A DNA stretch of 64,000 nucleotides, taken from Serinus canaria. Lineage: Eukaryota > Chordata > Aves > Passeriformes > Fringillidae. The notes below the pieces were generated by a model. It ran no database searches and was not told where the DNA came from. It was given only the letters and a program-made list of their open reading frames with translations. Location of the stretch: assembly GCF_022539315.1 (NCBI RefSeq), contig NC_066314.1:47367180-47431179 (forward strand). Reading direction: 5' to 3'. The position numbers and the translations under genes were made by a program. Positions 28,468 to 39,508 of this stretch are shown in pieces. Position 1 is the first letter of the stretch; every line of letters starts with the position of its first letter.

Positions 28468-29585
28468 CTGATGGGAAAAAGGGAACCTCCTGTGTTTCAT
28501 TCATTCAGCCAGACGAGCCTGGCTCTGCCTTCTTGCCTTCTTTGGCTCTGCCTTCTTTGGCTCTGCCTTCTTTTCTCCTTTCAGGTTTTTATGTACACAT
28601 TCACAAGAGCTTTCTCTTCTCCAGGTTGAGCAGTCACAGCTTTCTCTGCCTTTCTTTTTTTGGAGAGATACTACAGTCCCCTCATCATCTTCCTGGCCCT
28701 TTGTTGGGCTCTTTCCATTATGGCCACATCTCTCTTGTCATGGGAAGCCCTGACCTTCTCTATAGGCAGGCCTGGGGCTGTAGGACACTAAAGCAAAACC
28801 TCCAAGAGTAAATTAGCCCAGGGAGGCAAGCTACTGGATGCTTCTAACATTTTCTGGCTGCATTTCTGACCCTAACTGTGCTCAGACTGCATTGCCTGCA
28901 GAAGAAATGAGCAGTATGTAAGGCTTTGTGAGGGTAACCAGGCACAAGGTGTGATATACAAGAAAGCTGGAGGGAGGGGTAAATGTCTGATAGCTAGAAA
29001 TAGTATTTGAACTGATCCATGCTTAAGGAGGTGGTGTAAGTCCCAGATGAGAGTGGAATATGTGAAAGGTGAACAGAAGAGAGGGAAACAGGATGGAAAC
29101 TAAGGGAGGAAAGTCCACAGAAAGGCTATAATCCAGAGGAACAGATGGACTGAGGCTGAAGGAGAATCAGAAATAAAATACTGAGTTTTTAAAAAGCATT
29201 AAAAGAGTTTAGATGTAAAGAGAAAGAGAGAAATAACGCCCATGTTTTGTTCCCATTCTCTTTCATACCACACTTTCTTTCCTTTACTTTACATGGGTGA
29301 AGATATTCTTGTCTCTTCTTCTTTTCCCACCCCCCTACCCCTTTCTTTTTACTTTTCCTTGTGTGGATTACTCCTCTTCCCAGCAAGGACTGCATGAAAA
29401 ACATCATGACATGCTCCTAGGCAGTAACTCCATCCTTGCTGTTCCTCCTTCACCCCTCCAGGGCAGCAGTTGGATGGGCTCTTTCCTTACCTGACCAGCA
29501 CAGCTGTCCCATTGTCCTCAGCATCCACATACATCTTCTCCCAGGCACCACGAGCACTTTGCACCTCTGCTTCAGAAAGTGACAT
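26098..29585 (-). CDS. GbE: Globin of the cytoglobin/globin E type (GbE)
   Basis: Three coding exons on the minus strand join in phase: 29585-29491 (starts MSLSEAEVQSARGAWEK), 27632-27401 and 26226-26098 (ends KEEGW, then TGA). The total is 151 aa. The introns fall at the conserved globin positions B12.2, splitting an Arg codon, and G7.0. Haem-pocket residues are present: the CD1 Phe in KSYFTHF, the distal His in RGHGKKV and the proximal His in LGKKHATQLK. Cysteines lie in CDIILQ, GDCKAS and EICTHL. Globins reversibly bind O2 at haem. The sequence is not a haemoglobin chain or myoglobin, and it lacks the extended N- and C-termini of cytoglobin. The only further globin generally described in birds is globin E, a retinal oxygen-supply protein. 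Globin Y is the main alternative. I am sure of the family and less sure of the subtype. Confidence 0.9.
28314..28426 (-). mobile_element. CR1 3' fragment, reverse orientation, in globin intron 1
   Basis: The block cacagagtcacttggggctt then gaaggaacctctgtaggtca is a degraded reverse-oriented CR1 3' end. It lies in the 1.86-kb first intron of the globin gene and runs into a long A tract. Confidence 0.7.
28427..28462 (+). repeat. Poly(A) tract of 36 bases
   Basis: An uninterrupted run of A lies in globin intron 1, where it reads as poly(T) in the transcript. It follows a CR1 fragment in the wrong orientation to be that element's tail. Confidence 0.9.
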
Positions 29586-29682
29586 GGTGGAGAAGATGTT
29601 GGCAACAGAGGGTGCAGCAGGAGGGAGAAGGACAGCGAGTTCCTGCAGGGTCCTTCTGCTCCAGTTCTCTCCTCGGGACTCT

Positions 29683-29790
29683 CTAAATACTGCCCTGGGG
29701 ATTTAAGAGATCTTGAAGGGTCTCTTTGTCTCTGTTACCCTCAGTAACATTTCTGCAGGTTTTAGAGCTACCTAATCACTTTTAATCAGG
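29683..29790 (-). promoter_or_regulatory. Globin E promoter: TATA-like box and two TAATC motifs
   Basis: On the gene strand a TATTTAG element lies about 100 bases upstream of the ATG, near 29690-29683. Farther upstream are two homeobox-type core sequences, ctaatc at 29772-29777 and ttaatc at 29782-29787 (+ strand reading). TAATC is the core recognised by the photoreceptor factors CRX and OTX2. The spacing would suit a photoreceptor promoter, but the sites are short and the assignment is inference. Confidence 0.4.
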
Positions 29791-29799
29791 AAAGAAACC

Positions 29800-30915
29800 A
29801 ACCACATGAGGAGGACGACTAGCCCTGTAGTCACAGGTCAGGTGCCAAAGCAAAGGTCTCACTGTCTGAGGAGAGAAGGGAAAAAAGGCAGTTTTCAGTG
29901 CGGGAAAAAAAGATCAATTCTCTTCCCCTCTCACCCCTGCCAAAGCCAGTGCTTGGCTCCTTTTCTTGAAGGTGATCCTTGACTGAGCACTAATTTTCCT
30001 GGTTTTCTCCCAAGAGTGCTGCTGTGCTGAGGGCACTGTGGTGCCCTGCCATCCCCTCTCCCTGGCACTCTTTGGTCTTTCAGTCAAAGATCCTGTTTCT
30101 AGTCCAGCAACTCTCTCCAGTCCTGCCTTCATGGCACGGTCTCTGCTTTCCCCACAGCCCTCTGGTCTTACAGGGGCTCGCCCCACAGCTGCTCCCAGCC
30201 TTGGTCCCATGAGGGTGGGAGGCTTCACCTGCCCAAAATGCCAGCATTGCAGGGATGGTGATGGCAGCGTGGCACAGCATCCATGGCCATAGTGCCCTGC
30301 AAAGCCACCTCATTTTAGCAGTGGATGTAAAGGATGCAGCACAGCCAGGCCAGGAGCAGAGGCATTTCACTTTCCTAACTTTCTTGGCTTGCAGCTGGGA
30401 TCTCTGTCCTGTCTCTGGGCTCCAACTGCCTGGGAGAGAGATAAGGGGTGGAAGAAGGGCCAGAGAGGAGCTGCAGACAGCATCTCTGGACTTGCTACAG
30501 TCACGGTCACTTGGAACTGGAGGCAAAAAGTTTTCACGGATTATCCGTGCAATGCCTGGGCTTAACCTCTGGCAGGAATGTTCTGGTTAAGTCCAGGGCA
30601 CACACGCAAAATAAGGGGCTAAGGGGCTTGGGAAACTGCTGCTGGATGCTGAGGGCAGACAAAACCTCATATTGTTTGGGATGGTTTAGAGGAGGGAAGG
30701 AACAGGTGCAAGGGGAAAATATGCAGCATGTCAAGAAAAACCAGCCTGATACCCCAGGACAGGAGGAAGGTGATGGATGAAAACTCACAGAGGCTGACTG
30801 GTCTTGGTGAAGTTGTGTCCCAGTGCTGCTGAGGGATGCCTCAAATGACCTCACTGCAATCTAGCTCCTCTCCCTTTTTACCATAGCAAACAAAGAGCAG
30901 TCTGGTAGAAAGCTG
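29800..30915. other. Intergenic, no gene seen
   Basis: This is moderately GC-rich sequence upstream of the globin gene. Overlapping open frames exist on both strands, but none is recognisable or splice-consistent. Confidence 0.5.
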
Positions 30916-30919
30916 CAAA

Positions 30920-31076
30920 GCAGTTGTGGGTGCCCCATCCCTGGCAGAGTTCAAGGCCAGGCTAGGTGGGGCTTTGAGCTACTTGGTCTAGTGGAAGGTG
31001 TCCCTGCCCATGACAGAGGGGTTGGAACAAGATGATCTTTAAAGTCTCTCCCAATCCAAAATATTCTACAATTCCC
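30920..31076 (+). mobile_element. CR1 3' end fragment, forward orientation
   Basis: The sequence shows the typical CR1 3' block in sense: cccatccctggcagagttca, ggccaggctaggtggggctt, ctagtggaaggtgtccctgc and gatgatctttaaagtctctc, ending in a degenerate attctacaattc tail. Confidence 0.92.
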
Positions 31077-34000
31077 TAGTAGACGTCTCCTCTCTTCTCC
31101 CCCATTCTCCTCTGGGACACTGCAGTATGAACATGCTCCATCCCTTGATATATAGTCAGACATCCTGTCATGGGACAAAAAATACCTATTTTGAGTAGAG
31201 AAATTTCAATCCAATTACTTTATTGCCAAGTAACAAACCAGCCAACCAACACTTGGATGCCTCACTTCCCCCTGTCCTGTTTGCCCACCCCATGCTGCAG
31301 GTTACAACCAGACCTTTTGGTGAGACCATGGGTGGTGCAGGAGCTGGGGCTGGTGTGTGGGAGTCCTTTGCTCTTGCTGCTCCTTGTGTCCTACTCAACT
31401 GCTCCAGCATGGGCTCTTCCACTGGTCATCATCCTGTTGGATACTGTACCTGCCCTGAACTTGTCTCTCCCTTTTCAGTGTTCCCTGCCCTTTGTTAAAC
31501 ACATTTCCATGGAGGCACACTAACCTTACTTGGTGGGCCCAGTTCTGGGGTGCAGTGTGACAATTTTGTCTGTGACCAAGCCAGGTGTCAGCAGCACAGG
31601 GCAATCCCTGACCAGGCAAAGCAATGACAACTTCCCTCAAGCATGTCACCATGCTCTCTCTGTGACATGCTTTTCTGTTCTTCCATCCTCTGGTGTTACT
31701 TCTATTGTTTTGGAAAATTATCTTCTATTTCCCCTTTGCATGATTTGCCAGTCCTTGTAGGATGAACACAATAATCCCTCATAAAGTTTTGACATTTCTA
31801 ACAGGGCTATATACATTTATGCTACATCTCAGCAATCTCTAGCAATTGGAAAAAAAAAAAAAAAAGCTCCAGAAACCCATTTATTTTGGTCTGGAAATGG
31901 AAAAGCTATGAAAAATGTGCTGTTTAATCATGAAGTCATTGCTGATACCTCCCCACATGTGAGCAAGAGGATGAGTGCTTGGTTTATTTCTTTTTCCTCT
32001 CCTGTGGTTTGTTTTGTTGAGTAGGCCGAAGGAAGTGAATCCTCTCAAGTATAATTTCTATTGCATGAAATTATACTTGAGAGGTATATTTTCTAATGGG
32101 GGTGAAGCTCCTCTGGATGCTATCCCTAGAGAAAGGAATCCTTGTGTGCAAGAGCAAATCAACACATTGAGTCGAGACATGATTTTATTACAAATCTGAA
32201 GAATAGGGTGCCGGGCCAGGCCAGGCCTTTTCCACCCTTTTGGAAAACAAGCAGAGTCCTTTTTACAGAAAGGTAACCAAAAATGAATCATACAGAAACA
32301 GGAGATTGGTCACTCATGCTTGTGTAACAAAATTGTTGATGTGCATGTGCTGATCTCAGTCCAGTTTATTATCCTGTCATTTCCACATACAAATTCCCCT
32401 GGGGATGTGTTCTTTAACATTATAATTATCTAAGGTAACTTGAGGTTTTCTTTACATCCTATCACCTGTTGCTAAGTTATCGCTTAATTTCATTTTGTTA
32501 AACCTCTGTTGCAGTTTCTGCTTGAATCTGTTTGAACCATCACTTGTCAAGCACATAAGGATTTATAGCATTCTGTTCCTAGGGTCTCTTCATGGTTCCA
32601 TTGCTCCAGCACCCCACTGTCATGGTCTCAAGGCTAACTTAGAGTTACTGGGAACTTTTTGTGAATCTTTAATTTCCTCTGACATCAAGCAAGCAGGGTG
32701 AGCGAAATGGTGCTGGGAAATCTGGAGCAGAAAGCACAGCCATGGTGTTTGGGCTGTGACAAAGCTGCACCTCTCTCTACCCCCAGCTGGGGGAGAAGAG
32801 GACGTGCCTCTCACTTCGCTGCCAGGAGGTGGTGTCAGTACTGCAGAGTGGGGGCTGCTTTCTCTGTTTCCAGGAAATCACGTGTTTTAGGCAGAAGGCA
32901 GTTGGCAAGATCCAGCCACAGAAATGGGGGTCGCCTTCTACTCACCCAGCTATTTAGGATCCAGCAGCGATCACACCTCCAGAGCTCACTGATGTCCTGG
33001 TTACAGGCACTGCAAACCTCGGTGTCTTTTCTTGTCCTTGAAACTTGGGCATCTGTGATTCTGTGATTTTTAGCATAAACACCCTATTTGTTGTTCAGCA
33101 GGGTTGATCCCCAGCTCAGCAGACACACCTGTTTCAGAGTTTGGCTGCCATGGTCTCAGCAGCTGTAACTCTTATTTTCCCAAAACCCATGGGGGGTGTC
33201 AGGCTGAGGGTAGAACCCCCCCATACTGCCAGGTTTCAGGGATGCTTTCGGGGACCCTGACACTCAGTGCTGCTTTCACAGAAAGGACAAACACCTGCAT
33301 CTACTCATGCTCAGTGTCTGAGGTTATCAACATAATAAGCTCATCAAAACAAGCAAAACTAGGAGTTGCAGTCACGACTGTTGGTGTCAATGTCTTAATC
33401 CCAAAGTCCACTAGCACATGGGTGGGAAGGGCTTTCCCTGCTGCCACTGTCCCAGACCATACTTCTCTTCCCATTCCAGGGCCTTGGTGAGCTCGGGTGG
33501 TGTTGTGTTGGGCTTTCCACTGGTGAAAATACCAAATGCAAAGAGTAAGGAAAAAGCAGGATTTCTCAGCTTCTTGGGACCTAGCCCCCAGAATAGCCCT
33601 TATGAAGTGTTCAGACTGGTACCACCTGACCTGGTAAAAATGCACACAGGTATCTGTTGTAAATATTTTTATTGCATGGATAAATATTTTAAATTTAACA
33701 TTTAAAATTTAAAAATAATTTCACTCTTATATATCATAGGGCATAGCACATATGCGGGTTAGTCCTCTGCAGCTCTCATGATTAACAACAGCCAGTACAT
33801 GGCCAGCAGTGACTCTAACGTGATCATTCAACTAATAAGGATTACAGTGCTGAGTTTTCTTGCACTGTATCCAGCTAACCAAGAATTGGCATTGGTGAAG
33901 GCTGATGTTCAGCAGAGAAACTTTACATCCTTAGTAAAGGGGAAGAAAGCCAACTCCACAAACCCCAGCCCACCCCGAACCGTCAGTGTGCTATCAGCAT

Positions 34001-34866
34001 CATTCTGGACCCAAACCACACACCAACATAAGGGCTGCTATGAAGAAAGTTAACTCCACCTCAGCCAGACCCAGCACACTGCAGGAATGCATTCTTTTCG
34101 TGGACAAATTTAGGCTCATGAAACCTTCACACTGCTCAACTTTTGCACAGGGGCTGCAGGCAGGAGGAAAGAGATCAACTTTTGGAGATATAGAAAATAT
34201 CATGCCCAAATCAGAGATGCAGAGTACCAGGGCTGGACAGAGGCATCAGGCAGCAGCATATGCACTATTCATATCTGTAATGTTACAATCTGGCATTTAT
34301 AGATGAGATAGAACCATCCAATCATTTAATGGAAGCAGGACTACCAGAGGTTTTGGACACAAGCCCCTAGACTGGTTCACTCAACTCCCTTGTCTGGGAC
34401 ACTGGAGCTTTAATTACATAGAGTTTATATAAATTATATTCTGAAGAAAACAGAAATCCACTGAATATCACCCCCAGCAGAATTAAACCTGGACTCCAGA
34501 TAAAGTGACCTGATGTCAGAGGAAGAGAAGATGTAGCTGCAAGAAGACATCAGGCTAAAATAATCAGCTATGGGCTGCTTTATGTGGAAGTTAGACACCA
34601 GTCCAGAGGCTTTCCATCAAACACAGGTAGGTCACAGATGACTGTTTTGGTGGAATGGACTATGGTGTTCAGAGATGCAAGCTAAAAGGGCATGAGATAA
34701 AGCAGCAGGAAAACCTGCTGTCAGATACAAGAGAAAATGAGGTGTTGGACTGAAAGGGTGGTTGGTGAGGAATGGAAGGAACCAGAGAATCAAACTAATA
34801 GTTTTCCTGTGTAAATGGAAAGTTGAATGATGGACTTATTGGTCCAATTGTCTCCTCTGTTGTAGA
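31077..34866. other. Intergenic between globin E and the HSPA12-like gene
   Basis: No recognisable gene was found. The stretch contains a 16-base A run near 31850, a perfect inverted repeat at 32041-32084 (listed separately) and an AT-rich block near 33640-33720. The longest frames, about 120 residues, have no visible family features. Confidence 0.5.
32041..32084. repeat. Perfect inverted repeat, 17-bp arms, 10-base loop
   Basis: The left arm 32041-32057 (cctctcaagtataattt) is the exact reverse complement of the right arm 32068-32084, with a 10-base spacer. A transcript of either strand would fold into a stable hairpin. No coding frame or splice site depends on it. Confidence 0.95.
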
Positions 34867-34921
34867 AGTCATAGAATTGTTAGAATCATAATGGTTGAAA
34901 AAGGCATCTAAGATCTGTTCA
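34867..34921 (-). mobile_element. CR1 3' remnant abutting the HSPA12-like stop codon
   Basis: Read on the minus strand, the bases after the HSPA12-like stop resemble a CR1 3' terminus: gatcttagatgcctttttca, accattatgattct and a degenerate attctatga repeat. The remnant is therefore in the sense direction of the host gene and forms the beginning of its 3' UTR. Confidence 0.65.
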
Positions 34922-37900
34922 ATATGATGAGTAATTATAAGATAAAAAATCCATTATAAGTGTCCGACTTTCTTGAGAAGTAACATCAGTACATGTGGCT
35001 TTAAATTCAGTGAGCCCAAACTGAATCTTCACCTTCAGCCTGCGATTTAACCCCAGCCGTGTGTCTGGCGATGGCACTACACAGAAGCCAAGCAGTTCCA
35101 TCCCCTCCTCATCCACATACCGAGCATTCTGTTTTTTTGTACAATAGAAAGCAAATTTTCCCTCTGTTTGATCTGGTTCTATTGGAAAGAAATCATAGTG
35201 GGCAGCTTCGTGTATGTTCACTGACTCCCCAATTTCCACCAGTTTCTGGAAGAGATCTGTGCAATAAATGCGGTCACCAGCTTTTGAGACCCTCCGTTTA
35301 CGGGCGTCATGGACAGCATCATCAAATTTCTCACATACTCCTACACCATATGTCCTACAGCTGATTCTTGAGGTAATGATGTGTGGATTAACTCCAAATA
35401 AAACAGCCCCTTTTGCAATGGCTGCCTGGGCCTCCATGGGACAAAGGATGTGATACTTGCTGCTAAAGGCCTTCCTGACTGCATCTCGCAGGATGATGCT
35501 GCATGCAAAGCCTCCCACAAGTAAAATGTACTGGACTTTCTCCATCTCAGGTTTGCAAAGAATTTCCCTCAAAGCAGAAATGATACTGTTGATACTGTAT
35601 TCAAACCAGCTCTTCATTTTCTCATATGTAATCTTGATTGTCCCATCACACCACACAGCTCCTACTGCATTTTCAAAGAACTGGGAGATGTCCTTCTTGG
35701 ACTCTGCCACTCTGGTCAGGTTGTAGTAGCAACGTATGTAGACTGCCTCCCTGCTAGCAGAGCATTTCTGTAGGCTGAAGTTGTACATCATATTTTGTAA
35801 TTCAGTAGGGTACTTCTTCACATATTCATCCCATACGCCATCATTGAATATTTCCTTGAGAAAATTGCTGAAGTTTTCATCCACTCTGTTGCCTCCCCAT
35901 GCACCTCCACTTGCCTTATGTAGCTCCTTTAGATCATGGTTTTCTTGGATCTCATGTACTGTGATGTCTATGGTGCCACCTACTCATGCACACACACACA
36001 CACACACACACCAAGACAGAGACTCAAATTAATTGTGCTGTTTGCTTTAAAGTACACGAGTTTCCACAGAATTCAATCTTATCTTCTGAATTCCCGAGTC
36101 ACAGATGTGCTTTTCTGCTGCTTTCTTTCCTCATCCTCACTCTTCTGCTATTGCCTGTACTTCTCTAGATTTCTTAAATTTCTGCACTTTTGTTTAAAAG
36201 CCTGGTCTCACGAGGCTCCTACAGTTATTTCTGATAAGAGCTGGATGCTCCAGCTTGCTCACTGAACAAGCCAATCTCCTGTCTGATCACAAAGCGAGCC
36301 TGGCTCCTCACATAGGTGGTTGACTCCTGAGCAGGAGTGAGAAGACTCTCAGGAACTTGTCGTCTTCTTGGTGCCTTTTTGGTATTTGTTCACAACCATC
36401 GGACTGCTCTTGGCAGAAAATTCACATCACACAAAAAAACCTTGGGAACCTAGAGAAATTACTGCAAAGTGCTTCATCAAATATTCTTAATGATTTACTC
36501 TCCAGTGCCTGCTAGCTCTTCTCTTTGGTCACTTCACTGGGCACTAACTACAGCTGCTTCTGGAGAGGAGGCTGGGAGCTCGGGCTACACAAAAGCGGGT
36601 GGCTAAAGCGGGGACACCGTGCCAGCTGATGTGGTGCGAGGGCAGGGCCTCGTGTTGTGACTGTCTGGTCTGAAGAGAACTGCAGTGTGAGACACAACCC
36701 TGTTATTCCCTCCTATTTTTCTGCCTGCTCACAGGATCTCATTAGGTGAGAGATAACATTTAAAAAAGCCATGACAAGCACAGCAGTGGAATCCAAGCTC
36801 TGGGACTTTCACCTATTGTGAAATAGCCACGCACCACACCCAGCAAAGATGGTACCTGTTGAACAAGGAAAATTTTACCTCCACAGTCAACGACAATATA
36901 CTGGATCCCAGGGGAGTCTTCAAACTTCTTCTTGTCACTGCTGTCTGACATAAACCCCTCATGTGGAAGCTGCTTGCACCACAGCGATGCAGCTTCTGGC
37001 TCCAAGGCAATGATCAGGTTCCTAGAGAGCATGTCAGAGATAATTCCTGCCTAAAATCACAAAAGAGAGGAGTCAGGTCAAGGAAAGGGGGTGAGATTAC
37101 TGCTGCATGAACTCCACCTGCTAGGGAGACTGTTCTCACCCTAGCAGCTCATGCAGGGATGGTGGTTCTTGCACTGCTGATCTCTGTGGGGCTCATTTCT
37201 ACCCAGCAGTGGGGAGAGAGGGCAGAGCTGTTGTACTTCCATTTGGGGACTTCCTCTCCCTCACCACCCTCAATGTGGAATATTTCTCTGCCCAATGGAC
37301 TGATATTTGAAATACAGGTTGTTTACATATTGAGGAGTTCCTGTAGCTCAATTGGGCAAGGAAAGCTCCAAAGGTATTTTGAGGAAATGGGGCAACCCCT
37401 GCTTTTACCTTTTTTGCTGCCAGACGCATGAACTGCTTGGCAGCAGCACTCCATATGGCCGGGACAGTAATGACCCAGGTGATCTCCTCCTGGTTGTAGA
37501 CAGTTTGGAAAGAGGCCTCCTTGATGGTGTTCAAAGCATGTTTCTTCATGAAGCGCAGGCTTTCAGAGAAGACTGTCAAGGCAGGAAGGAACTTTCCATT
37601 GGTGGCTTTCAGCTTCATGCCAGCTGTGACATTCTACCAAAAAAACCAAAAAGCCCAGGGTCACATGGTGCAGTGTTGGTATGAGACCTGTCCCCTTCAC
37701 ACCAAGCACTGCACTGCATAAGGCACCCAGACACCCCTGTCTCCAAACCAAACTCCCAGCACTGGCTTCACTACTGTGGCTGAGTCTAAGTGGCACAGGT
37801 CAGCTACCAAACTGCTTACCCACCACACCTGTGATTCAGTAGGCAAATGTCAGTGTGGTTGATAATTCAGCTGTTTCTCCTAGGCCAAATTTTGTAAAGA

Positions 37901-39092
37901 CCCTTTAGATCCTACAGATTCCTGAAGAGCCAGCAGGGAGTGATTCTGTAATGAATTTTTTCTTCACCATTTGCTCCTCAGATGCAGAGAAACAGTTCTG
38001 AACTAAAACCTCTCCAGCCCCTGCTGAAAGTGAATGAGAACCAACTGCTCCAGAAGTGGCATTGTGACAGACCACACCATTCCCAGCTGTCCTGGGGAGG
38101 AAAATCTTCAAGGAGGCCTCCCATCCACCAAAGAGAGGACCTGAGGCTTTTCCTCTGGCTTATTCTATGCTTGAGAGGCCCTGTGGGACCCTGGAGCACA
38201 GACAGGAAGGCCCTAAGGTAACCTGGTGTTTGGCTGAACAAGCAAACACAGATAAAGCTGTGAACCATTCTAAACCAACACGGAGCCTCCAGAGAGAAAT
38301 TTGATAGAGCCACTGCCGGCTTCAAGGACAGCTGGACATCGTTACATTAGTTTCAGCATAACATTTTAAGGGAGGGAGAGACAAGCTAGGGGGAGCTGTA
38401 GAACATGGGATGAGATTTCAAGTAATCCCGAGACTGCCCATCTCCTTTGAATTACAGGAAATTTCACTTGATCCGTGTTTCTTGCTGAGGACTAAGGTAG
38501 GGAATACCAGAGGGAGACCAGTTCCTCTGTCAAGCTCCAGGGCAGCTTTTTATTAGGAACAGGTATTTGCCTTCACCCGTGTATGCAGTCACGTTTTATT
38601 GTCTTTAGACAAAAAACATCATAAAGGAAGGACCTGGGAAGCTATTGGCAATTAAAAAACCCAAACTTCTTCTTTTGCTCATCAAAATACTCTCTGACTT
38701 GCGTTCATTCATTCTCAGACTTACTCAGCCCTCTTAATGGATTTGCTAACCCCCACTCCTCAAATAAATGAACAGCCCCGACCCCCATTGGTAGTAACTC
38801 TTCCACCTACCGTGTTGTACAGCTGCATCTTGAAGTTCTGGAAGAAGTACCAGCTGTCAGCTTCACTGGGATTCATGCTCTTGTACTTCATCACAGCATC
38901 ATAACCAAAATATTTGAACTCCTGCTTCTGGTTGAACAAGATGCTCGTAGGAGTCTTTGGGGTCTTTAACCCGTGCTCTGCTCCCCAGTAAACCTGGCGG
39001 ATCTGGTCTGTACCTGAAGCAAGAGAAAAACAGTACCCGCTGTAGGAGGTGCCAAAATCTATAGCAACGACGAAGACCGACTGGCTGGCCAT
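34919..39092 (-). CDS. HSPA12-type heat shock 70 kDa family protein
   Basis: Four coding exons join in phase on the minus strand: 39092-38811, 37633-37409, 37050-36879 and 35979-34919. They give 579 aa with no internal stop. The ATG at 39092 is chosen because the frame immediately enters the actin/HSP70 phosphate-1 motif AIDFGTSYSGYCFSL. The second phosphate loop VVDCGGGTIDIT spans the third splice junction, and the adenosine-binding motif is ILLVGGFACS. These mark an HSP70-like ATPase fold. HSPA12 proteins lack the usual HSP70 substrate-binding domain, and none is seen here. Human HSPA12A/B are about 675-686 aa, so this protein is shorter, mainly at the N-terminus. It could be one of the HSPA12-like copies found in many non-mammals rather than the 1:1 orthologue of HSPA12A or HSPA12B. 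The substrate is unknown. The gene is divergent from the Mieap-like gene. Confidence 0.9.
35989..36011 (-). repeat. (CA)11, read as (TG)11 at a 3' splice site
   Basis: The dinucleotide repeat is immediately upstream of the last HSPA12-like exon. On the gene strand it reads as a TG run, then a short catgagtag, then the exon. It occupies the position where a polypyrimidine tract is expected. Confidence 0.95.
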
Positions 39093-39199
39093 GGCCACTG
39101 CAGGGTAGAGGCGTGCAGCTCTGGGAGCAGAGGGGCGCTAACGGGGACTGGACTGAAACGAAACTGAAAGGTCTGATATTGCAGAGGGAAGGGCAGTGT

Positions 39200-39290
39200 C
39201 CCCTGATTTTACTGGCTGGAGATAAATGTAACTCTAGACATCCTGTAAATGGTATGTTTTCCTGTAAAGACGCAGGGCTTTTTATAGCAG
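39200..39290 (-). promoter_or_regulatory. Promoter module copy A with TATA box
   Basis: This is one of two 91-bp direct repeats between the divergent gene starts. On the minus strand it contains TATAAAAA at 39286-39279, about 190 bases upstream of the HSPA12-like ATG. The matching CCAAT position in this copy is altered to CCAGT. Confidence 0.7.
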
Positions 39291-39314
39291 GGGAAAAAAA
39301 AACCAGGGCAATCC

Positions 39315-39405
39315 CCCCTGATTTTATTGGCTGGAGACAGATGTAACTCTAGACATCCTGTAAATTGTACGTTTTCCTGTAGAGACCCAGGGCTTTTTTT
39401 AGCAG
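39315..39405 (-). promoter_or_regulatory. Promoter module copy B with CCAAT box
   Basis: This is the second copy of the 91-bp repeat, offset by 115 bp. On the minus strand it has CCAAT at 39330-39326, about 45 bases upstream of the TATA box of copy A. Its own TATA position is degenerate (an A run). Together the copies give canonical CCAAT-TATA spacing for the HSPA12-like gene. Confidence 0.65.
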
Positions 39406-39508
39406 CCTTTTTTAGGGAATGGTCTTATCAGGAGCTTTCTGCACTCCCAGCACCATCAGCAGTCCTCGGCGCTGCCCACACATTTCAGCAAACATTTTTT
39501 ACTGCTGC

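Noticed and set aside
26098..29585. Alpha- or beta-type haemoglobin gene
   Set aside because: The N-terminus, the intron-bounded exon 2 of 232 bp and the KSYFTHF/LGKKHATQLK pattern are of the cytoglobin/GbE type, not haemoglobin.
32698..33066. 122-codon open frame as a gene
   Set aside because: There is no recognisable domain, no convincing splice sites and no promoter. A gattctgtgattt tail at its end suggests CR1-like debris.
34985..35364. Plus-strand frames opposite the HSPA12-like last exon
   Set aside because: They are shadows of the minus-strand coding exon.
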